From NCBI GenBank assembly GCA_963770865.1, contig CAVYRD010000009.1:1-64000 (forward strand): a stretch of DNA of 64,000 nucleotides. The letters are read 5' to 3'. The DNA comes from Miltoncostaea sp963770865 (GTDB lineage Bacteria > Actinomycetota > Thermoleophilia > Miltoncostaeales > Miltoncostaeaceae). Positions 1 through 9,568 of the stretch are shown piece by piece. The translations under genes and the position numbers were made by a program. The number at the start of each line of letters is the position of its first letter. Within the stretch, counting starts at the first letter, position 1. The notes below the pieces were generated by a model. It was not told the DNA's origin, made no database searches, and was given only the letters and a program-made list of their open reading frames with translations.

Positions 1-1
1 C

Positions 2-295
2 CCGGTCCCGCTGCTCGCCAACATGACCGAGTTCGGCAAGTCGGCGCTGCTCGGCTCCGCGGCGCTCGAGTCGCTCGGGATGAACGTCGTGATCTACCCG
101 GTGACCACCCTGCGACTCGCCATGGGGGCGGTGGAGGAGGGGCTGCGGGCCATCGCCGGCGAGGGGACCCAGGCGGGCCTCGTGCCGCGCATGCAGACCC
201 GAGCCCGCCTCTACGACCTCCTCGGCTACGCCGACTACGCGGCCCTCGACGCCGACGTCTTCAACTTCTCGCTCACCGACCAAGGAGCGCCATGA
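2..295 (+). CDS. prpB: 2-methylisocitrate lyase, C-terminal part
   Basis: This is the 3' end of a gene that enters from the left edge. The visible 97 residues read in frame from base 2 and include 'PLLANMTEFGKS' and 'GMNVVIYPVTTLRLAMGA', typical of the C-terminal half of PrpB in the isocitrate lyase/PEP mutase superfamily. PrpB cleaves 2-methylisocitrate to pyruvate and succinate, the last step of the methylcitrate cycle for propionyl-CoA. The stop overlaps the start of the next gene (ATGA), so the two are translationally coupled. The catalytic Cys/Lys region lies outside the window. Confidence 0.88.
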   Translation, partial: PVPLLANMTEFGKSALLGSAALESLGMNVVIYPVTTLRLAMGAVEEGLRAIAGEGTQAGLVPRMQTRARLYDLLGYADYAALDADVFNFSLTDQGAP

Positions 296-1440
296 GCACC
301 GCCCCGCAGATCCACAAGGGCCTGGCCGGAGTGGTCGTCGACCGCACCGAGATCTCGAACGTCGTGCCCGAGACCAACTCCCTGACCTATCGCGGCTACC
401 CGGTGCAGGAGCTGGCCGCCTCGCGCTCCTTCGAGGAGGTGGCGTACCTGATCTGGCACGGCGAGTTGCCTACCGCCGCAGAGCTGGCCGAGCTGACGGC
501 CGCCGAGCGGTCCCAGCGCGAGCTGAGCCGCAGCACCATCGCCCAGATCGAGCGGCTGCCCGACAACTGCCACCCGATGGACGTGCTGCGCAGCGCGGTG
601 AGCGCCTTCGGCGCCGAGGACCCCACCGAGGACCACGCCGGGCGTGAGGCCGTGCTGGCCAAGTCGCTGGCGATGATGGCCCGTCTGCCGACCGCGGTGG
701 CGCTCGACTTCCGCCGCCGCCACGACCTGCCGCGGATCGCCCCCCACCCATCGCTGGGCTTCTCGGAGAACTTCTTCTACATGTGCTTCGGCGAGGTGCC
801 GGAGCCCGAGATCGTCCGCGCCTTCGACGTCTCGCTGATCCTCTACGCCGAGCACAGCTTCAACGCCTCGACGTTCACGGCCCGCGTGGTGACCTCGACG
901 CTGTCGGACATCTACAGCGCGGTCACGGCGGCCATCGGCGCCCTGAAGGGTTCTCTCCACGGCGGTGCCAACGAGGCCGTCATGGAGATGATGCTGGAGA
1001 TCGGCGACCCGGCCGACGCGGCCCGCTGGCTGCGCGACGCCCTGGAGGCGAAGCGGAAGGTCATGGGCTTCGGCCACCGCGTCTACAAGCGCGGCGACTC
1101 ACGCGTGCCCACGATGCGCGACGCCCTGCTCGACGTGGCTGTCCGCCGCGATGGCGCCCGATGGGTGCAGATGTACTACGCCTTGGAGGCGGAGATGATC
1201 GCCCTCAAGGGGATCCACCCGAACCTCGACTTCCCGGCCGGGCCCACCTACTACCTGATGGGCTTCGACATCCCGATGTTCACGCCCATCTTCGTCATGA
1301 GCCGCATCACCGGCTGGACGGCCCACATCGTCGAGCAGATGGAGGCCAACTCGCTCATCCGCCCCCTCAGTCTCTACTCGGGTCTCGACCAGCGGGTCGT
1401 CCCGCGCATGGAGCAGGCGGTGACCCCGGACCCTGCGTGA
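292..1440 (+). CDS. prpC: 2-methylcitrate synthase (citrate synthase family)
   Basis: The protein has 382 residues, the usual size for bacterial citrate or methylcitrate synthases. The three catalytic residues of the family are present: His223 in 'LHGGANEAV', His262 in 'GFGHRVYK' and Asp313 in 'NLDFPAG'. The enzyme condenses propionyl-CoA (or acetyl-CoA) with oxaloacetate in the cytosol. Overlap with prpB makes 2-methylcitrate synthase more likely than housekeeping citrate synthase. A prpD-type dehydratase is not in the window and could lie upstream of prpB. Confidence 0.9.
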   Translation: MSTAPQIHKGLAGVVVDRTEISNVVPETNSLTYRGYPVQELAASRSFEEVAYLIWHGELPTAAELAELTAAERSQRELSRSTIAQIERLPDNCHPMDVLRSAVSAFGAEDPTEDHAGREAVLAKSLAMMARLPTAVALDFRRRHDLPRIAPHPSLGFSENFFYMCFGEVPEPEIVRAFDVSLILYAEHSFNASTFTARVVTSTLSDIYSAVTAAIGALKGSLHGGANEAVMEMMLEIGDPADAARWLRDALEAKRKVMGFGHRVYKRGDSRVPTMRDALLDVAVRRDGARWVQMYYALEAEMIALKGIHPNLDFPAGPTYYLMGFDIPMFTPIFVMSRITGWTAHIVEQMEANSLIRPLSLYSGLDQRVVPRMEQAVTPDPA

Positions 1441-1961
1441 AGCGGCGCTGCAGGAGCACTCCACCGGGCGTACGAACGCCCACACGAAGCCGAAGAACGG
1501 GATGAAGACGAGGAACGCGATCGACACTTGTGCCGGATTCCCCAGATCCGGCTCAGGAAGAACGCCCCCAGGCGGTAATCACTGGACGGGGCTGTGGGAA
1601 GACCCTGATCCGCCTGGCCCCGTCGTTCAGCGTGCCCATCGCATGTCGATCACCCGATCAGGCGCCGACCCCGATCCTGCTGGACCAGGTCGCGGAGATA
1701 CATGGATCGAACCGCAACCTGGGCGAGAGCCTCAAGACGCTCGTCGTCGGCACCGGTGATCGACTTTCCAGGACGGACTGAGCCCGGCCGGGTCTCCATG
1801 AGACCCGGCCACAGGATCTCCACCCATGACGGGGGCGGTCAGGGTCGGCTTGCGGGGAGCGACGAGCCCTGGCGACTGCAACGAGGGGGGTCAGACGACC
1901 GCCTGTGTCGAGGCGTCGCAGCCCGCGATGCAGTGCTGCTCGGCCGGCGTGGCGCAGTGAA
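1441..1961. other. intergenic region without a convincing gene
   Basis: About 520 bases lie between the convergent prpC and carboxylase genes. The open frames here are short and show no recognisable domain. Two stretches look like remnants: a minus-strand hydrophobic run near 1460-1527 reading 'FLVFIPFFGFVWAFV', and a plus-strand stretch at about 1660-1781 reading 'LLDQVAEIHGSNRNLGES'. Neither has a credible start with a ribosome binding site. I see no tRNA or clear terminator. Confidence 0.5.
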
Positions 1962-4727
1962 TCAGTCTGCGCGACGCTGCGCGAGACGGCGTTCCAGTGC
2001 CTCGATGAGACGCGGGCGCAGCCGGTTCGCTGGAACGATCGCATGCACCGATCCGACCTCCAGGGCTCGCTGAACGCTGTGGATCCCATCGAACTCCGCG
2101 GCGACCTCGCCGAGCTTCTCGGATCGGACCGCCGCGCGCACGTCGTCGAGCTCGGCTCGCAGCCGGCCCCGGTCCGCGTCCTCGGCGCCGGCCAGCCGGC
2201 TCTGAACCTCCGCCACTCGGGGGTCGGCCTCGGTCCGCGCAGCGACATCGCCCGCGAAGACCACCGCGGCGGCGGGCGCTCCGCCGATGACCGAGGCGTA
2301 GGAGCCCTCGACGGCGAGCACCTCCATATCGTCGTTCAGCGCCCCGGAGAAGACCACGAAAGCGCCCCCGTGGTAGCGGGAGACGACGCAGAACACGATG
2401 GGCCCCTCGAAGTTGACCACCGCCCGTCCGATCTCGGCGCCGTACTCGAGCTGCCACTTCCGCAGCGACTCGGGCGAGCCGTCGAAGCCCGAGAGGTTCG
2501 CAAGGACCACCACGGGTCGATTCCCGCTCGCGGCGTTGATCGCCCGCGCCGCCTTCTTGGAAGACAGCGGAAAGAGAGTTCCAGCCGTCCACTGGTCGGG
2601 CCCATCCGCAGGCAGGAAGCCGTGCCGGGGGATCGGCCGGGACTCGATTCCGAGGATTGTGACCGGCAAGCCGCCGAGGTGGGCGTCGTAGACGACCGAG
2701 GTCTCGGCGTCCGCCATCGTCGCCCACCGCTCGAGTGGCTCGTGATCTTGGTCGATCACCGCGTTCATCAGCGACCGGATGTCGAACGCCTTCTTGCGCT
2801 CGGGGTTGGTCACGGGCGAGAAGATCTCTCCCACCTTCGTGAAGGTGGTCCCCGGGCCCGAGTGCGGGAAGTCACACACGTCGCGATCGATCGGGTCGAC
2901 CGTCATAGCCCGGCGCGGGGACTGCTCGCCCGGAGCGATGTAGCTGTGGGCGTAGTGGGCGAGCAGGACCTCGCACGCGCCGGCGAGATGCGGCGCCCAA
3001 TACTGGGCTTGTCCATTGGGACCCATGATCCGGTCGAATCCGCCGATGCCGAAGTTGTCCTCTGCCGAGACGCCGCCCGAGTAGTCGAGGGCCTGCTTGC
3101 CGGTGAGCACCATCGCGCTGTCGGGCGTCATGACGAGGATTCCCCGGGTGTGCAGCAGCATCGTCGCTTCGGCATTCCAGTAGGGCTGTGCGCCGACGTT
3201 GATCCCCGCCACCACCACGTTCACCTCGCCCCCCGCCTGGGTGAAGGTGATGAGCCGACGCAGGACCCGGGAGACCCAGTCCATGTTCTCGGTCCCGCTC
3301 TCGCGTGAGATCTTCGCTCCAGACGAGATCGCGAACCATTCCACAGGGACGCCCATCTGGTCGGCGAGGTCAATGGCCCCCAGGATGCGGTTGCACTCGG
3401 GCTCGGAGACCGAACCCAGCGAGCGCGTCGGATCGCCGAGGAGGACGACGCGCACGATGCCCTCCGGGTACTTCTCGGTCGGGGTCCCGACGACTCCGGC
3501 GACGATGCCCGCCCGGTTGCGCCCTGGCGGTCGATCCACCGGTACGAGCCGCGCGTCCTCGTCGAGATCGTGCTCGACGAAGTCACCCCCGTCTCCGGTG
3601 AGGAGCGGGATGAGCTCGTAGGGGTAGACCGTGCCGCGCCTGCGCGCAGCCAGGACCCTCTGGGCATAGTCATCGGTCGGCGAGAGGGGCTCGATCGGCG
3701 CCGCGGTGAGCGCGCTGGCGACTCCGGTGCCGGGCTGGTACGAGAAGCGAAGGGCCATCTCGCGCACGGCGCCGGTCGCTTCGTCCGCGGCGCCGAAGCA
3801 CAGGAGCACCTCCTCCAGCCCGAGCCCCTCGGTCATGGGGGCCAGTCGTCTCACCGCCACCAACAACTCGGGCAGCGGCACCTCGACGGTGGGCCAGATG
3901 TAGAGGAAGACGTGGTTGGCCTGCAGGCGCCTGCGCTCGGGCCGTTCGGCCTGGCTGCGGCGGATGCCCTCGAGGCACCCGGCCAAGATGTACTCGATCT
4001 CGGGGAGGGCCGTCAGCCTGCCGGAGGCGGCACGAACCGGCGTGAGGTCGCGGACCTCGGCGAGGGCCACGAACCGCTCGTCGGTCGGACCCTCCCGTGC
4101 CACGCAGTGGAAGAGATACGTGTCCTCGACCGACGGCAGGCGGCTCACCTCGAAGTTGGAGAGCCGCCAGAAACGGAGCCGTCGCGAGATCATCGGGTGC
4201 AGCCCGCGGACCACCCGTTCCTCGCGCAGGCGCCCGTCCACCGGGCGGAAGGTGAACTGGCTCGTCTCCCCGTCGGCGAACGCCGCCGACACGGCGAGGC
4301 GCCGTACCGCGGCGGGCATGTCCGCACGCTCGATGGCGCGGTCGATGCGGTCGGCCATCTCGTCCGGGTCGGGGGCCTCGTGTCCGGTGAGGTAGAGGTC
4401 CGCCACGCCCTCGGCGTCGGGAAGGGTCCGCACGAAGCGGCCGACGGTCTCGAGGACCCCTTCGAGATCGTCGGCGCTCCCGATGGCCGTGACGAGTCGC
4501 ACTTTCCGGCCGGTGCGCCTGTAGGTGCCGGTGGCGAGTTGGCGCCCGTCGACCCTGATCCGCCGCAGGTCGCGAAGGTCACGGATCTTGTAGTAGCGGC
4601 GCGTCAGCACCTCGAGCATCGGGTCGTGCTCGGACATGCCCTGTGCGGCGCGTTCCCCGAGGATCGACAGGAGCGGGTGCGATGTGGCGACCAGCTCGTC
4701 GAACGAGCTGGTCGCGGTCCGGAGCAT
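1962..4727 (-). CDS. acyl-CoA carboxylase, carboxyltransferase part (separated from its biotin carboxylase by a frame change)
   Basis: The 921 residues form the C-terminal half of a large multidomain acyl-CoA carboxylase. The first ~370 residues match the central region of eukaryote-like and actinobacterial fused enzymes. From about residue 400 comes a crotonase-fold carboxyltransferase pair, with 'GRNRAGIVAGVVGTPTEK', 'NVVVAGINVGAQPYWNAEA' and a later 'NLSGFDGSPESLRKWQLEYG'. It would transfer carboxyl from carboxybiotin to acetyl- or propionyl-CoA, giving malonyl- or methylmalonyl-CoA. The first codons (MLRTATSS...) align as a direct continuation of the biotin carboxylase protein in another frame, overlapping it by 149 bases. 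I infer one ~1,830-residue polypeptide interrupted at about 4,735. Confidence 0.85.
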   Translation of the reverse strand: MLRTATSSFDELVATSHPLLSILGERAAQGMSEHDPMLEVLTRRYYKIRDLRDLRRIRVDGRQLATGTYRRTGRKVRLVTAIGSADDLEGVLETVGRFVRTLPDAEGVADLYLTGHEAPDPDEMADRIDRAIERADMPAAVRRLAVSAAFADGETSQFTFRPVDGRLREERVVRGLHPMISRRLRFWRLSNFEVSRLPSVEDTYLFHCVAREGPTDERFVALAEVRDLTPVRAASGRLTALPEIEYILAGCLEGIRRSQAERPERRRLQANHVFLYIWPTVEVPLPELLVAVRRLAPMTEGLGLEEVLLCFGAADEATGAVREMALRFSYQPGTGVASALTAAPIEPLSPTDDYAQRVLAARRRGTVYPYELIPLLTGDGGDFVEHDLDEDARLVPVDRPPGRNRAGIVAGVVGTPTEKYPEGIVRVVLLGDPTRSLGSVSEPECNRILGAIDLADQMGVPVEWFAISSGAKISRESGTENMDWVSRVLRRLITFTQAGGEVNVVVAGINVGAQPYWNAEATMLLHTRGILVMTPDSAMVLTGKQALDYSGGVSAEDNFGIGGFDRIMGPNGQAQYWAPHLAGACEVLLAHYAHSYIAPGEQSPRRAMTVDPIDRDVCDFPHSGPGTTFTKVGEIFSPVTNPERKKAFDIRSLMNAVIDQDHEPLERWATMADAETSVVYDAHLGGLPVTILGIESRPIPRHGFLPADGPDQWTAGTLFPLSSKKAARAINAASGNRPVVVLANLSGFDGSPESLRKWQLEYGAEIGRAVVNFEGPIVFCVVSRYHGGAFVVFSGALNDDMEVLAVEGSYASVIGGAPAAAVVFAGDVAARTEADPRVAEVQSRLAGAEDADRGRLRAELDDVRAAVRSEKLGEVAAEFDGIHSVQRALEVGSVHAIVPANRLRPRLIEALERRLAQRRAD

Positions 4728-7449
4728 CGGGGCTCGCGGCCAGGCGATCGAGCTGGTCGCGCACTCGGCGATGCGCGCGTTGGCGAGCCGCGGCGATCAG
4801 CGGGCCGTCGAAGACGGCGAAGCGCACGCTGCGCGCCAGCTCCCCGATCGCCGGGTGGCGAAGCTGCGTGGCGGCCACGAGGCGGTCGAGCGTCTCACGC
4901 AGCTCCTTGCGCAGCGGGGCGGGAAGCGTTTCGGCATCGCGAAGACGCCCGTCGAGCAGGCCGGCCACCGCCGGGAACTGAGAGGGCACCCGCTCCTGTG
5001 CGAGGAACATTCGGTAGGCGGCCTCGGCGAGGGCCGCGCTGCGATCGAGGCCCTCCACGCCGTAGTGCCTGAGCGCCCGCTCAAGCGAGCGGCGCAGCGA
5101 CTCGGGGACGCCCTCGCGTTCGGCGTCGAGGGAGCGAAGGTAGTTGTGGAAGTGCTCCCGCGGGCTGTGGACCGTCTCGTCGGCGAGGTCGCTCGCCTGC
5201 ACCGGCGGCCGGGCCCGGGAGAGCTCGGCGAGGTCCGCGAAGACGCCCAGGGCATCGATTTCGCCCTGGAGAAGCGCCGGGTCGTCGGGCGGGAGGGCGG
5301 CGCGCAGCTCGTCCAGCTGGGCGACCAACGAGCGCGCCTCGGCCGCGCTGACGTCGTACCCGAGGAGCAGGGCTCGGATCGCGCCGAGGATCTCCGAGGC
5401 CCGTCGCCGGGGATCGCCGTCCGCCGCGGAAACGGGGATCTCGAACAGGACCCGCGGCCGCCCTGACTCGCTGACGACCCCGTCGGAGCGTGCCTCCACC
5501 CGCAGGAGCGGCGCTCCCGCGTCGACCTGGACGTTCTCCGCGACCAGGATCTCCGCGACCACCCCGTCGAACGGGGCGGTCACCGCGGTCTCCATCTTCA
5601 TGCTCTCGAGCACCACGACCGGCGCCCCGGCGACCACAGCGTCTCCGGCGGCGACGGCGACGGACACCACGAGCGCGGGGGCGGGGGCGCGCACGAGCCC
5701 CCCCTCGTCCTGCGAGACCCGGTGCGCGACACCGTGCACCTCGATCAGGCGGTCCGGCGGGTGGGCCACCGAGATGACCCTGTGCGTGCGGCCGTTCACC
5801 TGAAGGCGCGACTCGAACCGCCCCAGTCGATCGACGTCCACGTCGAGCTGTCCCTCGGGCACGGTGACCCGATAGCGTCCGGGACCGGTGCGGGCGACCG
5901 TCAGGCGATATGCCTCGCCGCGGTGGCGCAGATCGACGTTGCGCGAGATCTCGTGACTGGCCTTCGGCCGCCCGCGGCGGGCAGTGGCGTAGAAGCCCTG
6001 GCGCTCGACGGCCTCGCCGGCTGCGTCGGCGTCGATCGCCGCAGCGATGAGCGCCACGTCGGCACCACGATCCGATACGAGGGAGCCCTCTGCACCGAGG
6101 CGGTCGAGCCAGCCCGTGTCCGCGATTCCGGCCACGACCTCAGGCCGGTCGAGCAGGTCGATTAGGAAGGCGCGGTTGGTCGCTCCGCCGCGCACCACGA
6201 CCCTCATCTCCTCGAGGGCGCGCCGCAGACGGGCCAGCGCCTCCGCGCGGTCGGAGCCCAGGGCGATCACCTTGGCGATCATCGAGTCGTACTCCGGCGG
6301 GATCACATCCCCCTCGGAGATGCCGGTGTCCACGCGGATTCCCGGGCCCGTCGGCAGGCCGAGGAGCTCCACCTTGCCCGGCGCCGGGGCGAATCCGCGC
6401 TCCGAGTCCTCGGCGTTCACGCGAGCCTCGATCGCGTGCCCGCGAGCCGCGGGCGGGTCTCCCTCGAGCCGGCCGCCCGCCGCGATGTGGAGCTGGAGCT
6501 TGACCAGGTCGAGGCCCGTCGTCGCCTCGGTCACCGGGTGCTCCACCTGGAGGCGCGTGTTGACCTCGAGGAAGGCCAGCGCCCGCTCCTCTGGCTGGTA
6601 GAGGAACTCGACCGTGCCGACGTTGCGATACCCGGCTGCGAGCACCAGGTCGACCGCCGAGCGCCGCAGCGCTGCCTCGTGTTCCGGGTCCATCCCCGGC
6701 GACGCCGACTCCTCGATCAGCTTCTGGCTGCGGCGCTGGACCGAGCAGTCGCGCACGCCGACGGCCCAGCCGGTGCCGTAGTTGTCGGCGACCACCTGCA
6801 CTTCGACGTGACGCGCGCCCGTGACGAGCCGCTCCATCAGCACGCTGGCGTCGCCGAAGGCCCGTTTGGCCTCTTCACGCGCCCGGCCGAGGGCGGGCAA
6901 TAGCTCGGCTTGGGTGCCCACCACCCTGATCCCGCGCCCGCCGCCCCCGGCGGCGGCCTTGATCATGAGCGGGAAGCCGATCGTCTCCGCGTGGCGCAGC
7001 GCGTCTGCGTCGGTGACCACCGGGCCGCGGCTCCACGCGGCGACCGGAACCCCGACCTCCTCGGCGAGGAGCTTGGCGGCGATCTTGTCGCCGAGTCGCC
7101 GCATCGCCTCAGCGGGCGGGCCGATGAAGGTGACCCCGATGCGCTCGCATAACTCGGCGAATGCGGGGTCCTCGGCGACGAACCCCCATCCGACCCAGGC
7201 CGCGTCGGCGCCGCATTCGCGCAGGGCCCGCTCGAGCTCGGCGTGGTCGATGTAGGGGTTGCCCGAGCCGACGCGCCCGATGATCACGGACTCGTCCGAT
7301 TCGCGTACGAAGGTGGCCCGACGCTCCTCGAACGTGTGGAGCGCGATCACATGAATCGCCCAGCCACGCTCGTGGTTGAGCTCACGGGCCGCGTGGATCA
7401 GCCGCCGTGCGGGCTCACCTCTGTTGACGATGGCGATGCGGCTGTCCAT
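4579..7449 (-). CDS. acyl-CoA carboxylase, biotin carboxylase and biotin carrier part
   Basis: Residues 1-450 are a biotin carboxylase with an ATP-grasp glycine-rich loop ('KAAAGGGGRGIRVV') and 'FLEVNTRLQVEHPVTE'. A biotinyl domain follows near residue 617 with the attachment motif 'ESMKMET'. A helical linker then leads towards the carboxyltransferase. The last ~50 residues ('...DRDQLVRRAGRHIAPAPVDP') are low-complexity and out of register with the carboxyltransferase half, so the natural protein probably changes frame near 4,735. The enzyme carboxylates biotin from bicarbonate and ATP. The nearby methylcitrate cycle and PHA genes suggest propionyl- or acetyl-CoA as substrate, but specificity cannot be read from the sequence. 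Confidence 0.87.
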   Translation of the reverse strand: MDSRIAIVNRGEPARRLIHAARELNHERGWAIHVIALHTFEERRATFVRESDESVIIGRVGSGNPYIDHAELERALRECGADAAWVGWGFVAEDPAFAELCERIGVTFIGPPAEAMRRLGDKIAAKLLAEEVGVPVAAWSRGPVVTDADALRHAETIGFPLMIKAAAGGGGRGIRVVGTQAELLPALGRAREEAKRAFGDASVLMERLVTGARHVEVQVVADNYGTGWAVGVRDCSVQRRSQKLIEESASPGMDPEHEAALRRSAVDLVLAAGYRNVGTVEFLYQPEERALAFLEVNTRLQVEHPVTEATTGLDLVKLQLHIAAGGRLEGDPPAARGHAIEARVNAEDSERGFAPAPGKVELLGLPTGPGIRVDTGISEGDVIPPEYDSMIAKVIALGSDRAEALARLRRALEEMRVVVRGGATNRAFLIDLLDRPEVVAGIADTGWLDRLGAEGSLVSDRGADVALIAAAIDADAAGEAVERQGFYATARRGRPKASHEISRNVDLRHRGEAYRLTVARTGPGRYRVTVPEGQLDVDVDRLGRFESRLQVNGRTHRVISVAHPPDRLIEVHGVAHRVSQDEGGLVRAPAPALVVSVAVAAGDAVVAGAPVVVLESMKMETAVTAPFDGVVAEILVAENVQVDAGAPLLRVEARSDGVVSESGRPRVLFEIPVSAADGDPRRRASEILGAIRALLLGYDVSAAEARSLVAQLDELRAALPPDDPALLQGEIDALGVFADLAELSRARPPVQASDLADETVHSPREHFHNYLRSLDAEREGVPESLRRSLERALRHYGVEGLDRSAALAEAAYRMFLAQERVPSQFPAVAGLLDGRLRDAETLPAPLRKELRETLDRLVAATQLRHPAIGELARSVRFAVFDGPLIAAARQRAHRRVRDQLDRLAASPDAPDRDQLVRRAGRHIAPAPVDPRGTRRTGHVRARPDARGADAPLLQDP

Positions 7450-7581
7450 GGACAGCTGACGCTAACCCCACCGTCGAGCGAGTGCTACGGGACGGTCCGC
7501 ACCTAGGGGGAATACGTCCCTACCGGACTCGATCGGGCTGGGCTAGCGTGATCTTCCGGCCTCAGAAAGCGGGAGCGAGTC
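7450..7581. promoter_or_regulatory. divergent promoter region between carboxylase and ketoacyl synthase genes
   Basis: The 132 bases between two outward-facing genes must hold both promoters. A short inverted repeat (GGGA-ATACG-TCCC) lies at about 7508-7520 and could be an operator. No convincing -35/-10 pair stands out on either strand. Confidence 0.35.
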
Positions 7582-9540
7582 GTGGGAAAGCCTTTCGTCG
7601 TCAATCGTCACGACCGACTGGTCTTCCCGTCCAACTTCCTGGGCGACCTCGACTTCAGTGCCATCGAGAGCGAGGAGCAGCTCTCGGCCGTGGTGCGGCG
7701 GGATTTCGAGGCCAAGGCGCCCACGGGCGCCGACATCCTCGCGAAGACCGAGTCGGGTGGATACGCCTCGCGTTTCGAACTGCTCCGCGACCTGGCGCTG
7801 AACCTCTTCTGGGCGAACCGCTATGCGATGACGATGTACGAGAAGCGGCCCGTCCGCTGGCGCGACGTCCCGCGGCGCAGAGACGACGTCTTCCTGCCCA
7901 TACTGGCTCCGTGGCGGGAGGGCGAGCGCAAGGTCGCCGCCGTCGCCGAGTGCTACGAGGGCCTGCCGGCCGCCTGGGATGCCGAGGTCGAGGACCGGAT
8001 CCACGACGTGCTCTTTGACGTCTACCGCAACAAGCTGCACCATGCGACCGAGCTCTCCGCCATCAAGATGACGGTCGCGGAGGCCCTCTCCGAGGGTGGC
8101 AACCTGACCTACTGCCTGTCGTCGTACGATCCCGACTTCCCGGTGTTCGGCTACGACCAGATCCTCGATTGCTCCGAGGACCGGCCGGAGCTCGAGGCCC
8201 TGATGCGCATGGCCATGGTGATGCACAACCAGTACCCATGGAGCCGCAGCGAGATGAGGCTCGAGGAGGTCGGGCGGATCACCAACGACGAGTTCGTGGT
8301 GGTCTTCGCGCCGCGCAACCGCGAGGTGAGGGAGTTCATCCGGCGTTGCCGCGCCGCGCCGGTCGCCACCCATCGGCGCCCCGCTCCCCCTGCCCGCGCG
8401 AACCCGCCCGCGGCGCCGGTCCCCCCCGTGATCGTGGCCGAGCGCTTCGCCGTCAAGCCGCGCCTCGAGGCTCTCGCGATCTTCAAGGGCGAGCGCATCT
8501 GCCAGAACGAGGATCTCATCCGCAACACGGCGTACAGCTGGTCGCCGATGACGGCGGAGGACATCCGCGAGAAGACCGGTATCGAGTCGCGGATCTACAC
8601 CGAGCGGGACCTCGACGAACTGGCGCTGCTCGCGGCCACGAGCGCCCTCGAGGGCGCCGGGCGCCGACCGGAGGAGATCGCCGCCGTCATCTTCTGCTCC
8701 TGCACGAGCTCACGCCTGCTGCCCTCGGTCGCGACGTGGCTGTCAGGGCAGCTCGGCATCTTCCAGACGCACGTCTCCTTCGACCTCGTGGCCGCTTGCG
8801 CCGGCTTCCCCTACGGCATCGGCGAGGCGGTGAGGCTGCTTCAAGACGTCAAGCGCCCCGTCCTGGTGGTCTGCGCGGAGAAGTTCTCCGACAAGATCGG
8901 CAGCGTCCGGCCCTCGCGCATGATCTTCGGAGACGGGGCGGCCGCGATGGTCGTCGCCCCGGCCGCCGAGGGCGATCCGGGCGACGTGGAGGTCTTCCAG
9001 ACGTACGCCAGCGGCCCGGCGAGCCAGGTCAACTCGATCATCTGGCCCAACCCCGAGTTCGACAACGACGTCACGGTCTGGGGGCCGGAGGTGAAGGCTC
9101 TCGTGGAGCGGTACCTGATCCAGATGATGGGGGAGCTGGGTGACCTGCCCCACCCTGAGGATCCGGGGCGCGCGCTTGTTGACGCGATCGACCTCGTCGT
9201 GCCCCACCAGGCGAACCGGACGATGGTGGTCGAGCTGGCCGTGCAGGCCGGCATCCCGGCGGACGCTCTCTACTTCAACATCGACAGGGTCGGCAACGTC
9301 TCTGCCGCGAGCATTCCGATCGCGATCCACGACGCCGTCACGGACGGCGCCATCGATCGGCCCATGAGGATCTTCGCGCCCGGCTTCGGAGCCGGCGCGG
9401 TTGCGGGCTATGTGGTGCTGCGGATCGATCCGGCGATCATCGTGCCCGAGTCGCCGGGGCCGGCATTCGTGACCCACGACGCCGATGGCAGCCGAAGCCA
9501 GTCCACCTCCGTCGACGACGTGAGCGCGGCCTTCGGATGA
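7582..9540 (+). CDS. 3-oxoacyl-ACP synthase III-like protein with an additional N-terminal domain
   Basis: The protein has 652 residues, about twice a normal KAS III. The C-terminal ~350 residues are a KAS III/FabH-like thiolase fold with the full triad: Cys406 in 'VAACAGFPYG', His542 in 'VVPHQANR' and Asn572 in 'RVGNVSAAS'. This part would condense an acyl-CoA or acyl-ACP with a malonyl thioester. The N-terminal ~270 residues are not a domain I recognise. A Pro/Ala-rich linker ('RPAPPARANPPAAPVPP') joins the parts. The GTG start is preceded by GGGAG at good spacing. The gene is divergent from the carboxylase that could supply malonyl-CoA and lies next to the PHA cluster, so a role in lipid or storage metabolism is plausible. 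Confidence 0.82.
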   Translation: MGKPFVVNRHDRLVFPSNFLGDLDFSAIESEEQLSAVVRRDFEAKAPTGADILAKTESGGYASRFELLRDLALNLFWANRYAMTMYEKRPVRWRDVPRRRDDVFLPILAPWREGERKVAAVAECYEGLPAAWDAEVEDRIHDVLFDVYRNKLHHATELSAIKMTVAEALSEGGNLTYCLSSYDPDFPVFGYDQILDCSEDRPELEALMRMAMVMHNQYPWSRSEMRLEEVGRITNDEFVVVFAPRNREVREFIRRCRAAPVATHRRPAPPARANPPAAPVPPVIVAERFAVKPRLEALAIFKGERICQNEDLIRNTAYSWSPMTAEDIREKTGIESRIYTERDLDELALLAATSALEGAGRRPEEIAAVIFCSCTSSRLLPSVATWLSGQLGIFQTHVSFDLVAACAGFPYGIGEAVRLLQDVKRPVLVVCAEKFSDKIGSVRPSRMIFGDGAAAMVVAPAAEGDPGDVEVFQTYASGPASQVNSIIWPNPEFDNDVTVWGPEVKALVERYLIQMMGELGDLPHPEDPGRALVDAIDLVVPHQANRTMVVELAVQAGIPADALYFNIDRVGNVSAASIPIAIHDAVTDGAIDRPMRIFAPGFGAGAVAGYVVLRIDPAIIVPESPGPAFVTHDADGSRSQSTSVDDVSAAFG

Positions 9541-9568
9541 TCCCCGACGGGGTCGCCCCCGCGTCGGC

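Noticed and set aside
1447..1540. A small membrane protein gene on the minus strand ('FLVFIPFFGFVWAFV')
   Set aside because: Hydrophobic stretch without a supported start, and the frame runs on into antisense of prpC.
1905..3308. A 467-codon plus-strand frame opposite the carboxyltransferase
   Set aside because: No recognisable domain; antisense to a conserved carboxyltransferase.
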